Assembly (NCBI GenBank): GCA_934095825.1
Contig: CAKOKQ010000002.1
Location: forward strand, 62,001 to 126,000
DNA length: 64,000 nt
Direction of reading: 5' to 3'
From: an uncultured Bacilli bacterium
GTDB lineage: Bacteria > Bacillota_I > Bacilli_A > RF39 > UBA660
The translations under genes and the position numbers were made by a program. Shown piece after piece: positions 37,839 through 47,097 of the stretch. The notes below the pieces were generated by a model. It ran no database searches and was not told where the DNA came from. It saw only the letters and a program-made list of their open reading frames with translations. How positions within the stretch are numbered: position 1 is the first letter of the stretch; each line of letters starts with the position of its first letter.

Positions 37839-39287
37839 ATGAGAAGAAAAAATAAAAATATAATATTAATAACAATCTTGTTAACATTTACTAGCTTTAG
37901 TCTTATTTTATATCATGACTTAACTAGTACTAACAATGTTAATGATAACTATAATGAAACCAATAACAACTATGATTACAGTAATGACTATGGCTCTTAT
38001 TTTCCTAATTATGGTTATGATAATAATAATTCTAGTTATAGTACAACTACCAATACTACTAGAAAAAAGCAGATTATTACAACAATTGTAACTTCTATTT
38101 TGATTTTTATATCAATTCAACTTTTCTTTTATCTATTATTTTCGGGCTTTAATTATCTTAACTTTAAACTAACATTTTTTCCTTTAGCTAAAATAGGCGT
38201 TTATTTAATTCTAAGCTTAGGTTTAACAGCTGGTATTTTGTATTATACTATTAAACCAATTAGTTTTTTACCCGATGATGTTATTGTAGAAGATAATTCT
38301 AGCAATAATAAAGATAATGATAATAATAAAAATATACCAAAATTAGAGGGAAAAGAAATTACCGAAAAAGATATTAACCTAAGTGATTATAATGAAGATA
38401 TTTCTATTACTAGAGGTGGTACTTATAATTTGACGGGTAAGTTTAATCATACCATAATTGTAAATTGTAGTGGGGATGTAACCCTAGCTTTAAATAATGT
38501 AGAAATAAACACCAAAGATATAGCAAATATTATTAATAAAGGCTCGGGTAAATTAAAAATAGAAACTTTAGAAAATACCATTAATAATTTAACTGATGAA
38601 GGAACATCTTATTATGATAGTGTTATTTATTCAACCGGACCAGTCGAATTAAAGGGAAGTGGTACTTTAAATATTACGGCTAATCAAAATATTGGTATTA
38701 ATGTAGTAAGTAATGATTTTACCTTAACAAGTGGAAATATTAATATTACTGCTAAAAATTATGGGATAGTTACGAGTGAAGATGGTGGCTTAATTAATAT
38801 CGTTGATGGGGTTTTAACTATTAACAGTACCAAAGCTAACCTTAAATCAAAGCAGAGCATAATTATAGATGGTGGTCTTACCTATCTTACGGGTACTGAA
38901 GAAGATGCACCCATAGATACAACAAGTGGCTATGAAATAAATGGTGGCACTTTAATTGCTTTAGGTAAAGATATTTATGAGACGCCAGTTACTAGCTCTA
39001 AAAATTATACTATTTGTCTTAAATTAAAAGATATTATTAAAAAAGATAGTGTTCTTAGTTTGATTAATAGTGATAAAAAGGAAATTTTAACTTTCTTAAG
39101 CGATGATGATTTTAACTCCTTAATTATCAGTACTAAAACACTAAGTAAAGGCACTTATAAACTTTACAAAGACGGTAAGAGTAGTGGTACATTAGATAAA
39201 CATCTTTACAAAGATGGTAAGTATACAGACGGTATTCTTGCTACTGATGATATTGAAATTACTAGTAAAATTACGGCAAAAAAGTAG
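37839..39287 (+). CDS. membrane protein with carbohydrate-binding beta-helix (Cthe_2159-like) domain
   Basis: 482 aa. N-terminal TM or signal, an Asn/Tyr/Ser-rich stretch (about 35-75), two TMs (about 79-104 and 117-138), a linker, and an extracellular parallel beta-helix domain (about 175-405) with repeated GSGTLNITAN, DFTLTSGNINITAKN and INGGTLIALG rungs. This matches the carbohydrate-binding domain of Cthe_2159-like proteins, where acidic sugars and calcium are bound. GTAGGAGAGA precedes the ATG. Confidence 0.75.
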   Translation: MRRKNKNIILITILLTFTSFSLILYHDLTSTNNVNDNYNETNNNYDYSNDYGSYFPNYGYDNNNSSYSTTTNTTRKKQIITTIVTSILIFISIQLFFYLLFSGFNYLNFKLTFFPLAKIGVYLILSLGLTAGILYYTIKPISFLPDDVIVEDNSSNNKDNDNNKNIPKLEGKEITEKDINLSDYNEDISITRGGTYNLTGKFNHTIIVNCSGDVTLALNNVEINTKDIANIINKGSGKLKIETLENTINNLTDEGTSYYDSVIYSTGPVELKGSGTLNITANQNIGINVVSNDFTLTSGNINITAKNYGIVTSEDGGLINIVDGVLTINSTKANLKSKQSIIIDGGLTYLTGTEEDAPIDTTSGYEINGGTLIALGKDIYETPVTSSKNYTICLKLKDIIKKDSVLSLINSDKKEILTFLSDDDFNSLIISTKTLSKGTYKLYKDGKSSGTLDKHLYKDGKYTDGILATDDIEITSKITAKK

Positions 39288-39315
39288 TGGACATTAAATT
39301 TGTTCACTACTTTTT
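39281..39315. terminator. bidirectional terminator between convergent genes
   Basis: AAAGTAGTG (39281-39289) pairs with CACTACTTT (39305-39313) and has T runs on both strands. It overlaps the stop of the plus gene and lies 47 nt after def. Confidence 0.8.
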
Positions 39316-39361
39316 AAATACCTAAATATTAGATTAATTTTTTTTAGATTCTTATTATATT

Positions 39362-39916
39362 TTATATTTCTCGCATTAATTCTTTGTCTTTAAAAGGATT
39401 TTTCTTATCAATCTTATCAACAAAAAGTATACCATTTAAATGATCAATTTCATGCTGAAAAGCAACCGCAATATCTTCACGAACGCGAATACGATAAGTA
39501 TCACCGTTATAATCATTATATTCTACTGTAACTCTAGCGGAGCGTGGTACGATACCATCAACTTCACGATTTACTGATAGACAGCCTTCGCCTTCCCCAA
39601 CATAAATAAGCTCTTCACTTTGGGAAACTATCTTGGGATTGATAATAACATAATTTTCAAATTTGCCTTTTTCAATCTCATCAACAATAACAAAAATTCT
39701 TTTACTAATTCCAATTTGTGGATAAGCAAGACCCATACCAGGACGCAAATCATACTCTTGGGAATATTCCTCAATCTGACTCATGGTTAAATATTTAATC
39801 ATATCATCAATATTTTTTTTATCTTCTTTAGATAAGGGAAACTCAGTAACTGGTAATGCCTTTTTATGTAAAATCTTTTCCTTTTCATCTAATATTTTTA
39901 TATCTGGTAATTTCAT
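39362..39916 (-). CDS. def: peptide deformylase
   Basis: Removes the formyl group from nascent N-terminal methionine. The three metal-site motifs are GMGLAYPQIG, EGCLSV and QHEIDH. At 184 aa it fits the longer type 2 enzymes of Gram-positives. I choose the ATG at 39916 because GGGGTAG lies 5 nt before it; the ATG at 39931 would put that site inside the gene. Confidence 0.95.
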   Translation of the reverse strand: MKLPDIKILDEKEKILHKKALPVTEFPLSKEDKKNIDDMIKYLTMSQIEEYSQEYDLRPGMGLAYPQIGISKRIFVIVDEIEKGKFENYVIINPKIVSQSEELIYVGEGEGCLSVNREVDGIVPRSARVTVEYNDYNGDTYRIRVREDIAVAFQHEIDHLNGILFVDKIDKKNPFKDKELMREI

Positions 39917-40130
39917 AATTCTACCCCACATTCATAGGTATTTTACCAAAAAACATCTTAAAAAGAAAGGGGTAATTTTCACAAGTTTAACCTAAAAATT
40001 TAGTTAGAGTAATAAAGAATTAAAGTAATAAAGATAAGATAAAGTATTAAATATAAATAATTTGAAAGATAAGTTTAAATAATAAAAATCAAAAATAAAA
40101 AAGAGTATCAAAATAAAAATATATTTAAAA

Positions 40131-40155
40131 GTAAAAAAGAGAGAAGTCTCTCTTA
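40131..40155 (-). terminator. terminator of the YjcZ-like gene
   Basis: On the minus strand AAGAGAG, ACTT loop, CTCTCTT, then TTTTTT. It overlaps the stop codon. Confidence 0.8.
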
Positions 40156-40338
40156 ACGATTAGTGTTTCCACCAGCATACCAGCCAGCACCAATGATAAT
40201 TACTAAAAGAATAAATAAGACAATCCAAATAGCAGCACCATATCCATAACCGTAGCCAGCAGTGGTACCAACATAAGTACTACAAGGATTTTGATAACCG
40301 TAGCCACCGTAGTAGCCGTTATTTCCGTAATAATACAT
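40153..40338 (-). CDS. YjcZ-like small Gly/Tyr-rich membrane peptide
   Basis: 61 aa: a Tyr/Gly-rich N-terminus with one cysteine, then one TM (about 36-53, AIWIVLFILLVIIIGAGW). This matches the YjcZ family, first named as sporulation-associated peptides in Bacillus but widespread in Firmicutes. AAAGGAGGT precedes the ATG, an optimal site. The 220-bp gap to def (39932-40130) is AT-rich and shows nothing else. Confidence 0.75.
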   Translation of the reverse strand: MYYYGNNGYYGGYGYQNPCSTYVGTTAGYGYGYGAAIWIVLFILLVIIIGAGWYAGGNTNR

Positions 40339-40458
40339 ATTTATACCTCCTTTATGTATCTAATATATTTTATGGGTTGATGTAAATTTTGACACAAGTA
40401 GAAATTTATACCTAAAAAACTAATAGAATTTATGATATGATTATAATAGGTGGTCAAA

Positions 40459-41619
40459 ATGAAGAAAAAAATAGCCAAAGGGGACTTGCTTTTACTTTTT
40501 TTAACAGTTCTTTATTCCGTCTTGGGGTGTGTTATGATATTTAGTGCTTCTAGTGTCTTAACTGTTTTAAAACAGGGGGTAGCTAGTAACTATTATTTTA
40601 TTCGGCAGTGTGCTATCTTAGTAATTAGTGCGATTGCTACTATCATTATTACTCGGTTTCCCCTAAAATCTTATAAATATATATCTTATTTACTAATGAT
40701 TTTGATTGGAGCTTCTTTAGTTGGTTTACTTTTAGCAGGAAAAATTACTAACGGAACGAAGGGGTGGTATGATTTAGGCTTCTTTAATTTTCAGCCAGCC
40801 GAGTTTGCTAAGTCAATTATTATTGTTTATTTAGCTTTTAGTTACGAAGATATTGTAAAGAAAAAAGAAACCCGAGCTTTCATTTATTTTATTCCTTTAT
40901 TCTTTGCAGAAGTTATTGCACTTTTAGTTTTAAAACAGCCTGATTTAGGAAGTGCTATTATAATTGGGGTCTTAGCTATTCTTATTTTTCTTGCTGTTCC
41001 TATGCCTAAAAAAACTAGATTGCGTGCTAACTTAGTTATTTTAGCCGTAGCTGTTATTGGTCTTTGTGGTTGTATAATCTTTAAAGATAAAATATTTACT
41101 GGTTATCAGTTATCGCGTTTTTCTTTTTTAGCGCCTTGTAGTGATGAAAAGCGTAACGAACGATTAGGTTATCAAGTTTGTAATGGTTATATAGCTATTA
41201 AAAATGGTGGTCTCTTTGGCCTTGGCTTTGGCAATTCAACTCAAAAATATCTTTATCTACCAGAAGCCCATACCGACTTTATTTTTCCTATTATTGTCGA
41301 AGAATTAGGACTCGTAACAGGAATTTTAGTGATTTTAGGATATGTTTTAATTATTTTAAGAATATTAAAAATAGCTAAGAAAGCTCCTAGCATCAGTGCA
41401 AGTTTAATTGCTTATGGAACTTGTTCATATTTAGCCTTACATATTTTAATTAATTTACTAGGTGTCCTTGGTTTAATGCCTCTAACGGGGGTTCCGCTTC
41501 CATTTTTTAGTTATGGTGGATCATTTGCCCTTAATGCTATTGTTATGATTGGGATTACCGAAAAAATTGCAGCCTTAAGTCAAAGTAAAAAGTTAAGAGA
41601 TAAGATAATAAATTTATAA
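40459..41619 (+). CDS. ftsW: FtsW, SEDS peptidoglycan glycosyltransferase
   Basis: Polytopic (about 10 TMs) SEDS enzyme that polymerises lipid II at the septum. KGWYDLGFFNFQPAEFAK, KQPDLGSA and PEAHTDFIFPIIVEELGL are SEDS motifs; PEAHTDF favours FtsW over RodA. About 386 aa. AGGTGG points to the ATG at 40459 instead of the GTG at 40450. No class B PBP gene is adjacent. Confidence 0.9.
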   Translation: MKKKIAKGDLLLLFLTVLYSVLGCVMIFSASSVLTVLKQGVASNYYFIRQCAILVISAIATIIITRFPLKSYKYISYLLMILIGASLVGLLLAGKITNGTKGWYDLGFFNFQPAEFAKSIIIVYLAFSYEDIVKKKETRAFIYFIPLFFAEVIALLVLKQPDLGSAIIIGVLAILIFLAVPMPKKTRLRANLVILAVAVIGLCGCIIFKDKIFTGYQLSRFSFLAPCSDEKRNERLGYQVCNGYIAIKNGGLFGLGFGNSTQKYLYLPEAHTDFIFPIIVEELGLVTGILVILGYVLIILRILKIAKKAPSISASLIAYGTCSYLALHILINLLGVLGLMPLTGVPLPFFSYGGSFALNAIVMIGITEKIAALSQSKKLRDKIINL

Positions 41620-41815
41620 TTAAACTGTAAAATAGAAAGATATAAATACTTCCAAGTTAAAAAGTCATAACTTAAAAAAGTGTCAAGTAAAGTGTCAAAT
41701 AATTTATTTAAAGTAAAAATCTAAGAAAAAATTGCAGAAAATTAATAAAAAATGAAAATTTTTGAAGGAAATTCGTAAGTTGTTACCAATATATATAATT
41801 AGGAGGTGATAAATT

Positions 41816-42592
41816 ATGAATTTTTATTTTGACTTAGTAAAACAGTTTGGAAAGAAGTATTTTTTACCACTTTTTATCTGTTTAATGCTTATAAGTATTC
41901 TTACTTTAGATGTTTACGATATCTTTTTTCAAGATAAGACTTTTAAAAATCTAGAAGAAGTTATTTCTTTACTTGAAAAAGAAGAAAAGAATTTAGAAAT
42001 TAATAATAATTCTGATACTTCTAATGATAATTCTTCTAACAACCAAGCAAATTTAGAAGAAAACAAAGAAAGCAAAGTAGCCAAATACTATATCGACATT
42101 AAAGGTTTTGTTAAAAAGCCGGGGGTTTATGAAGTAACCGCGGATAATATCGTTAATGATTGTATAAAATTAGCTGGTGGTCTTCTTAAGAATGCTGATA
42201 CTACAACAATTAATCTTAGTAAAAAAGTAAGCTCGGAAATGGTTATTTATATACCTAAAAAAGATGAAGTAATAAAAACGACAACGAACACCACTGTTAC
42301 TAAAGATCAAGAAATACCTAATGATGCTGTTGTTAGTGATAATAACAAGTCTGATTCTTCTATTTCTAAAGATAATAGTATCCCAGAAACTCCAAACGGG
42401 ACTCTTGTTAATATCAATACAGCAACTATTCAAGAATTAACAACTCTTAGTGGTATAGGTGATGCTAAAGCACAAGATATTATTGATTATCGAACTTTAA
42501 ATGGTAACTTTAAGTCGATAGAAGATATTAAAAAAGTTAGTGGCATCGGTGAGGCTTTATATGCAAAAATCAAAGACTACATTACGGTTTAA
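41816..42592 (+). CDS. comEA: ComEA, DNA receptor for transformation
   Basis: Membrane-anchored double-stranded DNA-binding protein for natural competence. One TM (about 17-36), Asn/Ser-rich linker, SLBB domain (YYIDIKGFVKKPGVYEV), another linker and the C-terminal helix-hairpin-helix pair (VNINTATIQELTTLSGIG, VSGIGEALYAKIKDYI). 258 aa. TTAGGAGGTGATAAATT is an optimal ribosome site. The 196-bp gap before it is AT-rich with no clear ORF. Confidence 0.93.
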   Translation: MNFYFDLVKQFGKKYFLPLFICLMLISILTLDVYDIFFQDKTFKNLEEVISLLEKEEKNLEINNNSDTSNDNSSNNQANLEENKESKVAKYYIDIKGFVKKPGVYEVTADNIVNDCIKLAGGLLKNADTTTINLSKKVSSEMVIYIPKKDEVIKTTTNTTVTKDQEIPNDAVVSDNNKSDSSISKDNSIPETPNGTLVNINTATIQELTTLSGIGDAKAQDIIDYRTLNGNFKSIEDIKKVSGIGEALYAKIKDYITV

Positions 42593-44669
42593 AAGACTTA
42601 TTTACCTTTTACTTATTTTTAGTCTTGGCCTTAGCTTCTATAAGAATAATTTTCTTGTTAAAAAATCTAGTTACAATGGTAATGAAGCAACTATTAAGGG
42701 AACTGTTATTGATTATAAAAAAACAAGTGATAAACTTACTATGACTATTTTAACTATCAATAATGGTAAAAAAGAAAAAATTATTGCTAATATCTATAAT
42801 TTTGAAGACAGTGCTATTTTAAAAGACAAAAGACTCGCAAGTGATGTCTCAACTTTAATAAAAATAGGGGATAGTATTACTTTAAAAGGAAGTTTAAAAG
42901 AGCCTTTAAATAATACTATTCCTAATACTTTTAATTATAAAAAGTATCTTTACTATAAGGAAGTTTATTATCTTTTTACGGTTAAAGAAATTGCTAAACT
43001 TGAACCTAGTTCTAATATTCTTTATAAATTACAAAACTTAGTTTATGAACGCTGCATGAAAATTGATAATAAAGGTTATCTAACCATGCTTATTTATGGA
43101 AAAAAAGCCATCGATGCGGATATTTATAGTGCCTTACAAGACCTAGGAGTTGTCCATCTTTTTGCTATTTCAGGTTTGCATATAAGTATTTTTACTCTTG
43201 TTATGGAAAAAATTCTAAAAAAGTTACCCTTAAAAAATTATCTTCGAACAATAATTGTGGTTGCTTTTCTATCCTTTTATGCTGCCCTTATTAGTTTTCC
43301 AGCTAGCGTCCTACGCGCTTTAACTATGTATATCTTATTAAAAATAGCCAAAATTATTCAAAACAAATTACAAATAGAACTTAAAACTTATGAAGTTTTA
43401 CTTTTAAGTATTGCTATCCTTCTTTTAATTAATTCCTATCTTATGTATGATATTGGATTTCTTTATTCAAGTCTTTGTACTTTTGGTCTTATTTATTATA
43501 ATGATAAGACTAAAAATTACTTTTTAAAATCTTTAAAGACTACTTATATTGCTTCTTTATGGTCGCTACCTATTAATATTTCTCTTAATTATACCTATAA
43601 TCTCTTATCGCCTGTTTTTAATATTTTTTATGTTCCCTTTATTAGTTTTATCTTTTATCCTGTATGTCTTTTGACCTTTATTTTTCCCTCGTTTGGGCCT
43701 ATCTTAAAGTTATTAATTGTCATATTAGAAAATTTGAGTACCTTTTTTACAAGATTTAGTCTTAATATTATTTTACCAAAAATGAGTATTAGTATAATTA
43801 TTATTTATTATTTAAATATTTTTCTTTTATCTAAATATCAAAAGATCTATTTTCATTTACTAAATCTTCTAATACTTCTTATCTATCCATGGCAATATAA
43901 TCTTAATAAAAATTTAATGGCTTATTATTTAGATGTTTTACAAGGTGATGCTAGTATCCTGATAAGTCCTAGAAAAAAAGAAGTAACGATGATTGATACA
44001 GGAGGACTTACAACTGATGAAAACTACTATACAGCTAAAAATATAATTAAATTTCTTCATAGTATTAATATAAAAAAAATCGATAATTTAATTATAAGTC
44101 ATGGGGACTTTGATCATATTGGTAATGCTTTTTATCTAGTAAATAATATTAAGGTTGAAAAAGTTATTTTTAATAATAATGAATTTAATGAATTAGAAAC
44201 TAATCTTATAAAAATACTTCAAGATAAAAAAATAGAATTTCAAAAGGGAGATAGTAATTTACAAGGCCAGTATTTTACTTGGCAATTTCTAAACACTAGA
44301 CTTTATGATAATGAAAATGATAACTCTTTAGTTACTTATTTAAAATATCAAGATTATACTTTTCTTTTTATGGGTGATGCTTCTATATTAAAAGAAGAAG
44401 ATATTATTAAGAAATATAAACTAACAAAAATAGATTTTTTAAAAGTTGGGCATCACGGTTCGAAGACGAGTAGTAGCGAAGAGTTTATAAATAAAATAAA
44501 TCCTCAGTATTCTATAATTAGTGTGGGAAGAAAAAATAAGTATGGTCATCCTAATAAAAAGGTATTAAATAATTTAGATAATTCAAAAATATATAGAACG
44601 GACCAAAATGGTAGTATTATGCTTAAAATTAAAGTTAATAAATTAGAAATTAAGACCTGTAGCCCATAG
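42561..44669 (+). CDS. comEC: ComEC, competence DNA channel
   Basis: Inner-membrane channel for transforming single-stranded DNA. N-terminal soluble region, the competence domain with LFAISGLHISIF and many TMs, then a C-terminal metallo-beta-lactamase-like domain (YYLDVLQGDASIL, SHGDFDHIGN, HHGSKTSSS) thought to degrade the non-transported strand. 702 aa from the ATG at 42561, which follows GGTGAGG; it overlaps comEA by 32 nt. The last 570 bp is repeated at 45601-46170. In other Firmicutes holA follows; here 5 kb intervenes. Confidence 0.93.
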   Translation: MQKSKTTLRFKRLIYLLLIFSLGLSFYKNNFLVKKSSYNGNEATIKGTVIDYKKTSDKLTMTILTINNGKKEKIIANIYNFEDSAILKDKRLASDVSTLIKIGDSITLKGSLKEPLNNTIPNTFNYKKYLYYKEVYYLFTVKEIAKLEPSSNILYKLQNLVYERCMKIDNKGYLTMLIYGKKAIDADIYSALQDLGVVHLFAISGLHISIFTLVMEKILKKLPLKNYLRTIIVVAFLSFYAALISFPASVLRALTMYILLKIAKIIQNKLQIELKTYEVLLLSIAILLLINSYLMYDIGFLYSSLCTFGLIYYNDKTKNYFLKSLKTTYIASLWSLPINISLNYTYNLLSPVFNIFYVPFISFIFYPVCLLTFIFPSFGPILKLLIVILENLSTFFTRFSLNIILPKMSISIIIIYYLNIFLLSKYQKIYFHLLNLLILLIYPWQYNLNKNLMAYYLDVLQGDASILISPRKKEVTMIDTGGLTTDENYYTAKNIIKFLHSINIKKIDNLIISHGDFDHIGNAFYLVNNIKVEKVIFNNNEFNELETNLIKILQDKKIEFQKGDSNLQGQYFTWQFLNTRLYDNENDNSLVTYLKYQDYTFLFMGDASILKEEDIIKKYKLTKIDFLKVGHHGSKTSSSEEFINKINPQYSIISVGRKNKYGHPNKKVLNNLDNSKIYRTDQNGSIMLKIKVNKLEIKTCSP
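44100..44669 (+). repeat. 570-bp direct repeat, copy 1 (native comEC 3' end)
   Basis: Encodes the last 189 residues of ComEC. Compared by eye with 45601-46170 it differs at about six positions, five of them in the last 40 bp. Confidence 0.93.
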
Positions 44670-44681
44670 GAAGAAGTAGAT

Positions 44682-44900
44682 ATGATGGAAGAAATAAATA
44701 AAACATATCAACAAATAGAAAGCAAGATATTAAATCATGAAATATATCAAAATGTAAATGATTATTCAAAAGCAAAGGAAAAAATAAAAACATATTTAGA
44801 AGTTGGATAACTACTTAAAAATGTAGATACTAAGTATGGAAAAAATGTAATAAAGGAATATTCTAGAAGATTAACAAATAAATTGGTAAAAAATAAACGC
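44682..44900 (+). pseudogene. DUF1016-family nuclease fragment with internal stop
   Basis: Begins ATGATGGAAGAA and reads 42 residues that match the start of the intact gene at 46181 (HEIYQNVNDYSK against NEIYSKVKDYSK), then meets TAA at 44808. The match continues after the stop (LLKNVDTKYGKNVIKEYSRRL against LLNEAGGKYGDNIIDEYSKKL) to about 44900, where it ends. A broken and truncated paralog, diverged from the intact copy. Confidence 0.85.
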
Positions 44901-44931
44901 CATCATTATTATATAAAATTAAACAGCTTTA

Positions 44932-45525
44932 TTAAATATGGTGTCTCCTTTGTTCTTCAGCATAATTTATAAATACAATGCTTGTAACATCTTTTCCGGA
45001 TATTGTATCAAAAGCAAAATCGTAACATAACAAGCCATTTGGCATTGATGGATAGAGTGATGTTTTTAATGAAGTGAAATGTATTTTAGGATTTATTGAC
45101 ATATAATTTCTTAAAATATCTTGTATTTCATCAACACCTTTGAAATTATTTTGTTCAATAGCACGATATCCAGAAATAATTGCATATTCAACATTTCCTT
45201 CCGTAGTACTAGGAATTTGCTTTAACATTTTTACAACTATACCGAAAATATTTTTAGGGTCGGCATGACCACAAATTCCAAATTTATTTTTTCTATCGTA
45301 TAATAGGATTCCAAAACAAGTATCTAAAGCTTGTGTACCAATAATTGGTTTATCAGAGGTTGAAACAACAACTTGATTCATACCTGCGATATTTGAATGA
45401 GTGATTAATTTATCACTTTCATTAATAGCTTGATAATAATCATTTAGCATTCTATCAAGTGAAGAACCATGATTATATTCAAGATAATCATTTCTATTTA
45501 TATACCAAATATTTTTATTTTCCAT
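44932..45525 (-). CDS. CheD-like putative glutamine deamidase
   Basis: 197 aa without a strong match that I know by name. The centre, TQALDTCFGILLYDRKNKFG then ICGH, fits the CheD fold: T64, C70 and H87 have the same spacing as the catalytic Thr21, Cys27 and His44 of Thermotoga CheD (six and 17 residues). CheD deamidates receptor glutamines; related folds include bacterial deamidase toxins. No chemotaxis genes are near, so another target is likely. It is divergent to its neighbours, with its own GTGGTGATATT site and TATAAT (45541-45548 region, minus strand), and sits between the two comEC-end repeats. Confidence 0.55.
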   Translation of the reverse strand: MENKNIWYINRNDYLEYNHGSSLDRMLNDYYQAINESDKLITHSNIAGMNQVVVSTSDKPIIGTQALDTCFGILLYDRKNKFGICGHADPKNIFGIVVKMLKQIPSTTEGNVEYAIISGYRAIEQNNFKGVDEIQDILRNYMSINPKIHFTSLKTSLYPSMPNGLLCYDFAFDTISGKDVTSIVFINYAEEQRRHHI

Positions 45526-45600
45526 AATATCACCACATTAATTATATCATAACTATTATAAAATAAATAAATAATTCGACTTACTTTTTGACAATCACCA

Positions 45601-46170
45601 CATGGGGACTTTGATCATATTGGTAATGCTTTTTATTTAGTAAATAATATTAAGGTTGAAAAAGTTATTTTTAATAATAATGAATTTAATGAATTAGAAA
45701 CTAATCTTATAAAAATACTTCAAGATAAAAAAATAGAATTTCAAAAGGGAGATAGTAATTTACAAGGCCAGTATTTTACTTGGCAATTTCTAAACACTAG
45801 ACTTTATGATAATGAAAATGATAACTCTTTAGTTACTTATTTAAAATATCAAGATTATACTTTTCTTTTTATGGGTGATGCTTCTATATTAAAAGAAGAA
45901 GATATTATTAAGAAATATAAACTAACAAAAATAGATTTTTTAAAAGTTGGGCATCACGGTTCGAAGACGAGTAGTAGCGAAGAGTTTATAAATAAAATAA
46001 ATCCTCAGTATTCTATAATTAGTGTGGGAAGAAAAAATAAGTATGGTCATCCTAATAAAAAGGTATTAAATAATTTAGATAATTCAAAAATATATAGAAC
46101 GGACCAAAATGGTAGTATTATGCTTAAAATTAAAGATAATAAATTAGAAATTGAGACTTATAGTCCATAG
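45601..46170 (+). pseudogene. duplicated comEC 3' fragment
   Basis: Second copy of the 570-bp repeat. It begins in mid-gene at the HGDFDH codons with no start or promoter and runs in frame to the stop, so it encodes only the last 189 ComEC residues. An ATG at 45871 could start a 99-aa piece, but nothing suggests it is translated. Confidence 0.92.
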
Positions 46171-46180
46171 TAGGAGGAAT

Positions 46181-47071
46181 ATGAATTATTATAATGAGAT
46201 AAAAAATAAGCTGATAGATAATGAAATATATTCAAAAGTAAAAGATTATTCGAAAGAAAGGCACAAAGTTATCACTTATTTTGAAATAGGCAAATTATTA
46301 AATGAGGCAGGTGGAAAATACGGTGATAATATTATAGATGAATACTCTAAAAAGTTAGTTATGGAAGTAGGCAAAAAATATAATAGAAGAACACTATTTA
46401 GAATGAAACAATTTTATAATATGTTTAGTGATGAAAAAGTGTCACCACTGGCGACACAATTGACATGGAGCCATTATACAGAATTATTATCAATAAAAGA
46501 TGGTAATAAATTGTCATATTATATAAATGTTGCTAGGAATAATAGTTTATCTAAAAGAGAATTAAGAGAAAAAATTAAAAGTAAAGAATATGAAAGATTG
46601 CCAAGTACAACGAAAAACAAATTAATGCTTAATGATAAGATGGAAATAAAAGATTTAGTTCCTGATCCTATATTAATTAAAAATAAAAATAATATCGAAA
46701 TAGTTACTGAGAAAGCCTTGCATAATTTAATATTAGAAGATATTGAATCATTTATGAAAGAACTCGGTAATTCATTTAGCTTTATTGGCAGCGAATATAA
46801 AATTAAAATAGGAGAACGAAATCATTATATTGATTTATTATTATTTAATATAAGATTTAATTGCTATGTAGTGATTGAATTAAAACTTGCTGAGTTTAAG
46901 GCAGAATATATATCGCAAGTTCAAAAATACATGAATTATATAGATAAGAATGTAAAAGAAATTAGTAATTACAATACAATGGGGATATTAATATGTAAAA
47001 GAGAAAATAAATTTGTAATAGAATATTGCTCAGACGAAAGAATTGCTGTTAGAGAATACGAACTTATGTGA
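46181..47071 (+). CDS. DUF1016/YhcG-family PD-(D/E)xK nuclease
   Basis: 296 aa. An N-terminal DUF1016 helical domain (KVITYFEIGKLLNEA, GDNIIDEYSKKLV, LTWSHYTELLSI) and a C-terminal nuclease domain with RNHYIDLLLFN and VVIELKLAEF giving the D and ExK residues. Family members occur in defence and mobile contexts, often with restriction systems. AGGAGGAAT fixes the ATG at 46181. An older, broken relative lies at 44682 after the first comEC repeat. Confidence 0.88.
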   Translation: MNYYNEIKNKLIDNEIYSKVKDYSKERHKVITYFEIGKLLNEAGGKYGDNIIDEYSKKLVMEVGKKYNRRTLFRMKQFYNMFSDEKVSPLATQLTWSHYTELLSIKDGNKLSYYINVARNNSLSKRELREKIKSKEYERLPSTTKNKLMLNDKMEIKDLVPDPILIKNKNNIEIVTEKALHNLILEDIESFMKELGNSFSFIGSEYKIKIGERNHYIDLLLFNIRFNCYVVIELKLAEFKAEYISQVQKYMNYIDKNVKEISNYNTMGILICKRENKFVIEYCSDERIAVREYELM

Positions 47072-47097
47072 TATAATTAACAAAGGAAGTGATTATT

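Noticed and set aside
45871..46170. 99-aa ORF as an independent gene
   Set aside because: It is the in-frame end of the duplicated comEC fragment with no ribosome site of its own.
44100..46170. Composite transposon or IS
   Set aside because: No transposase gene, no terminal inverted repeats and no target duplication; the repeat is a gene end.
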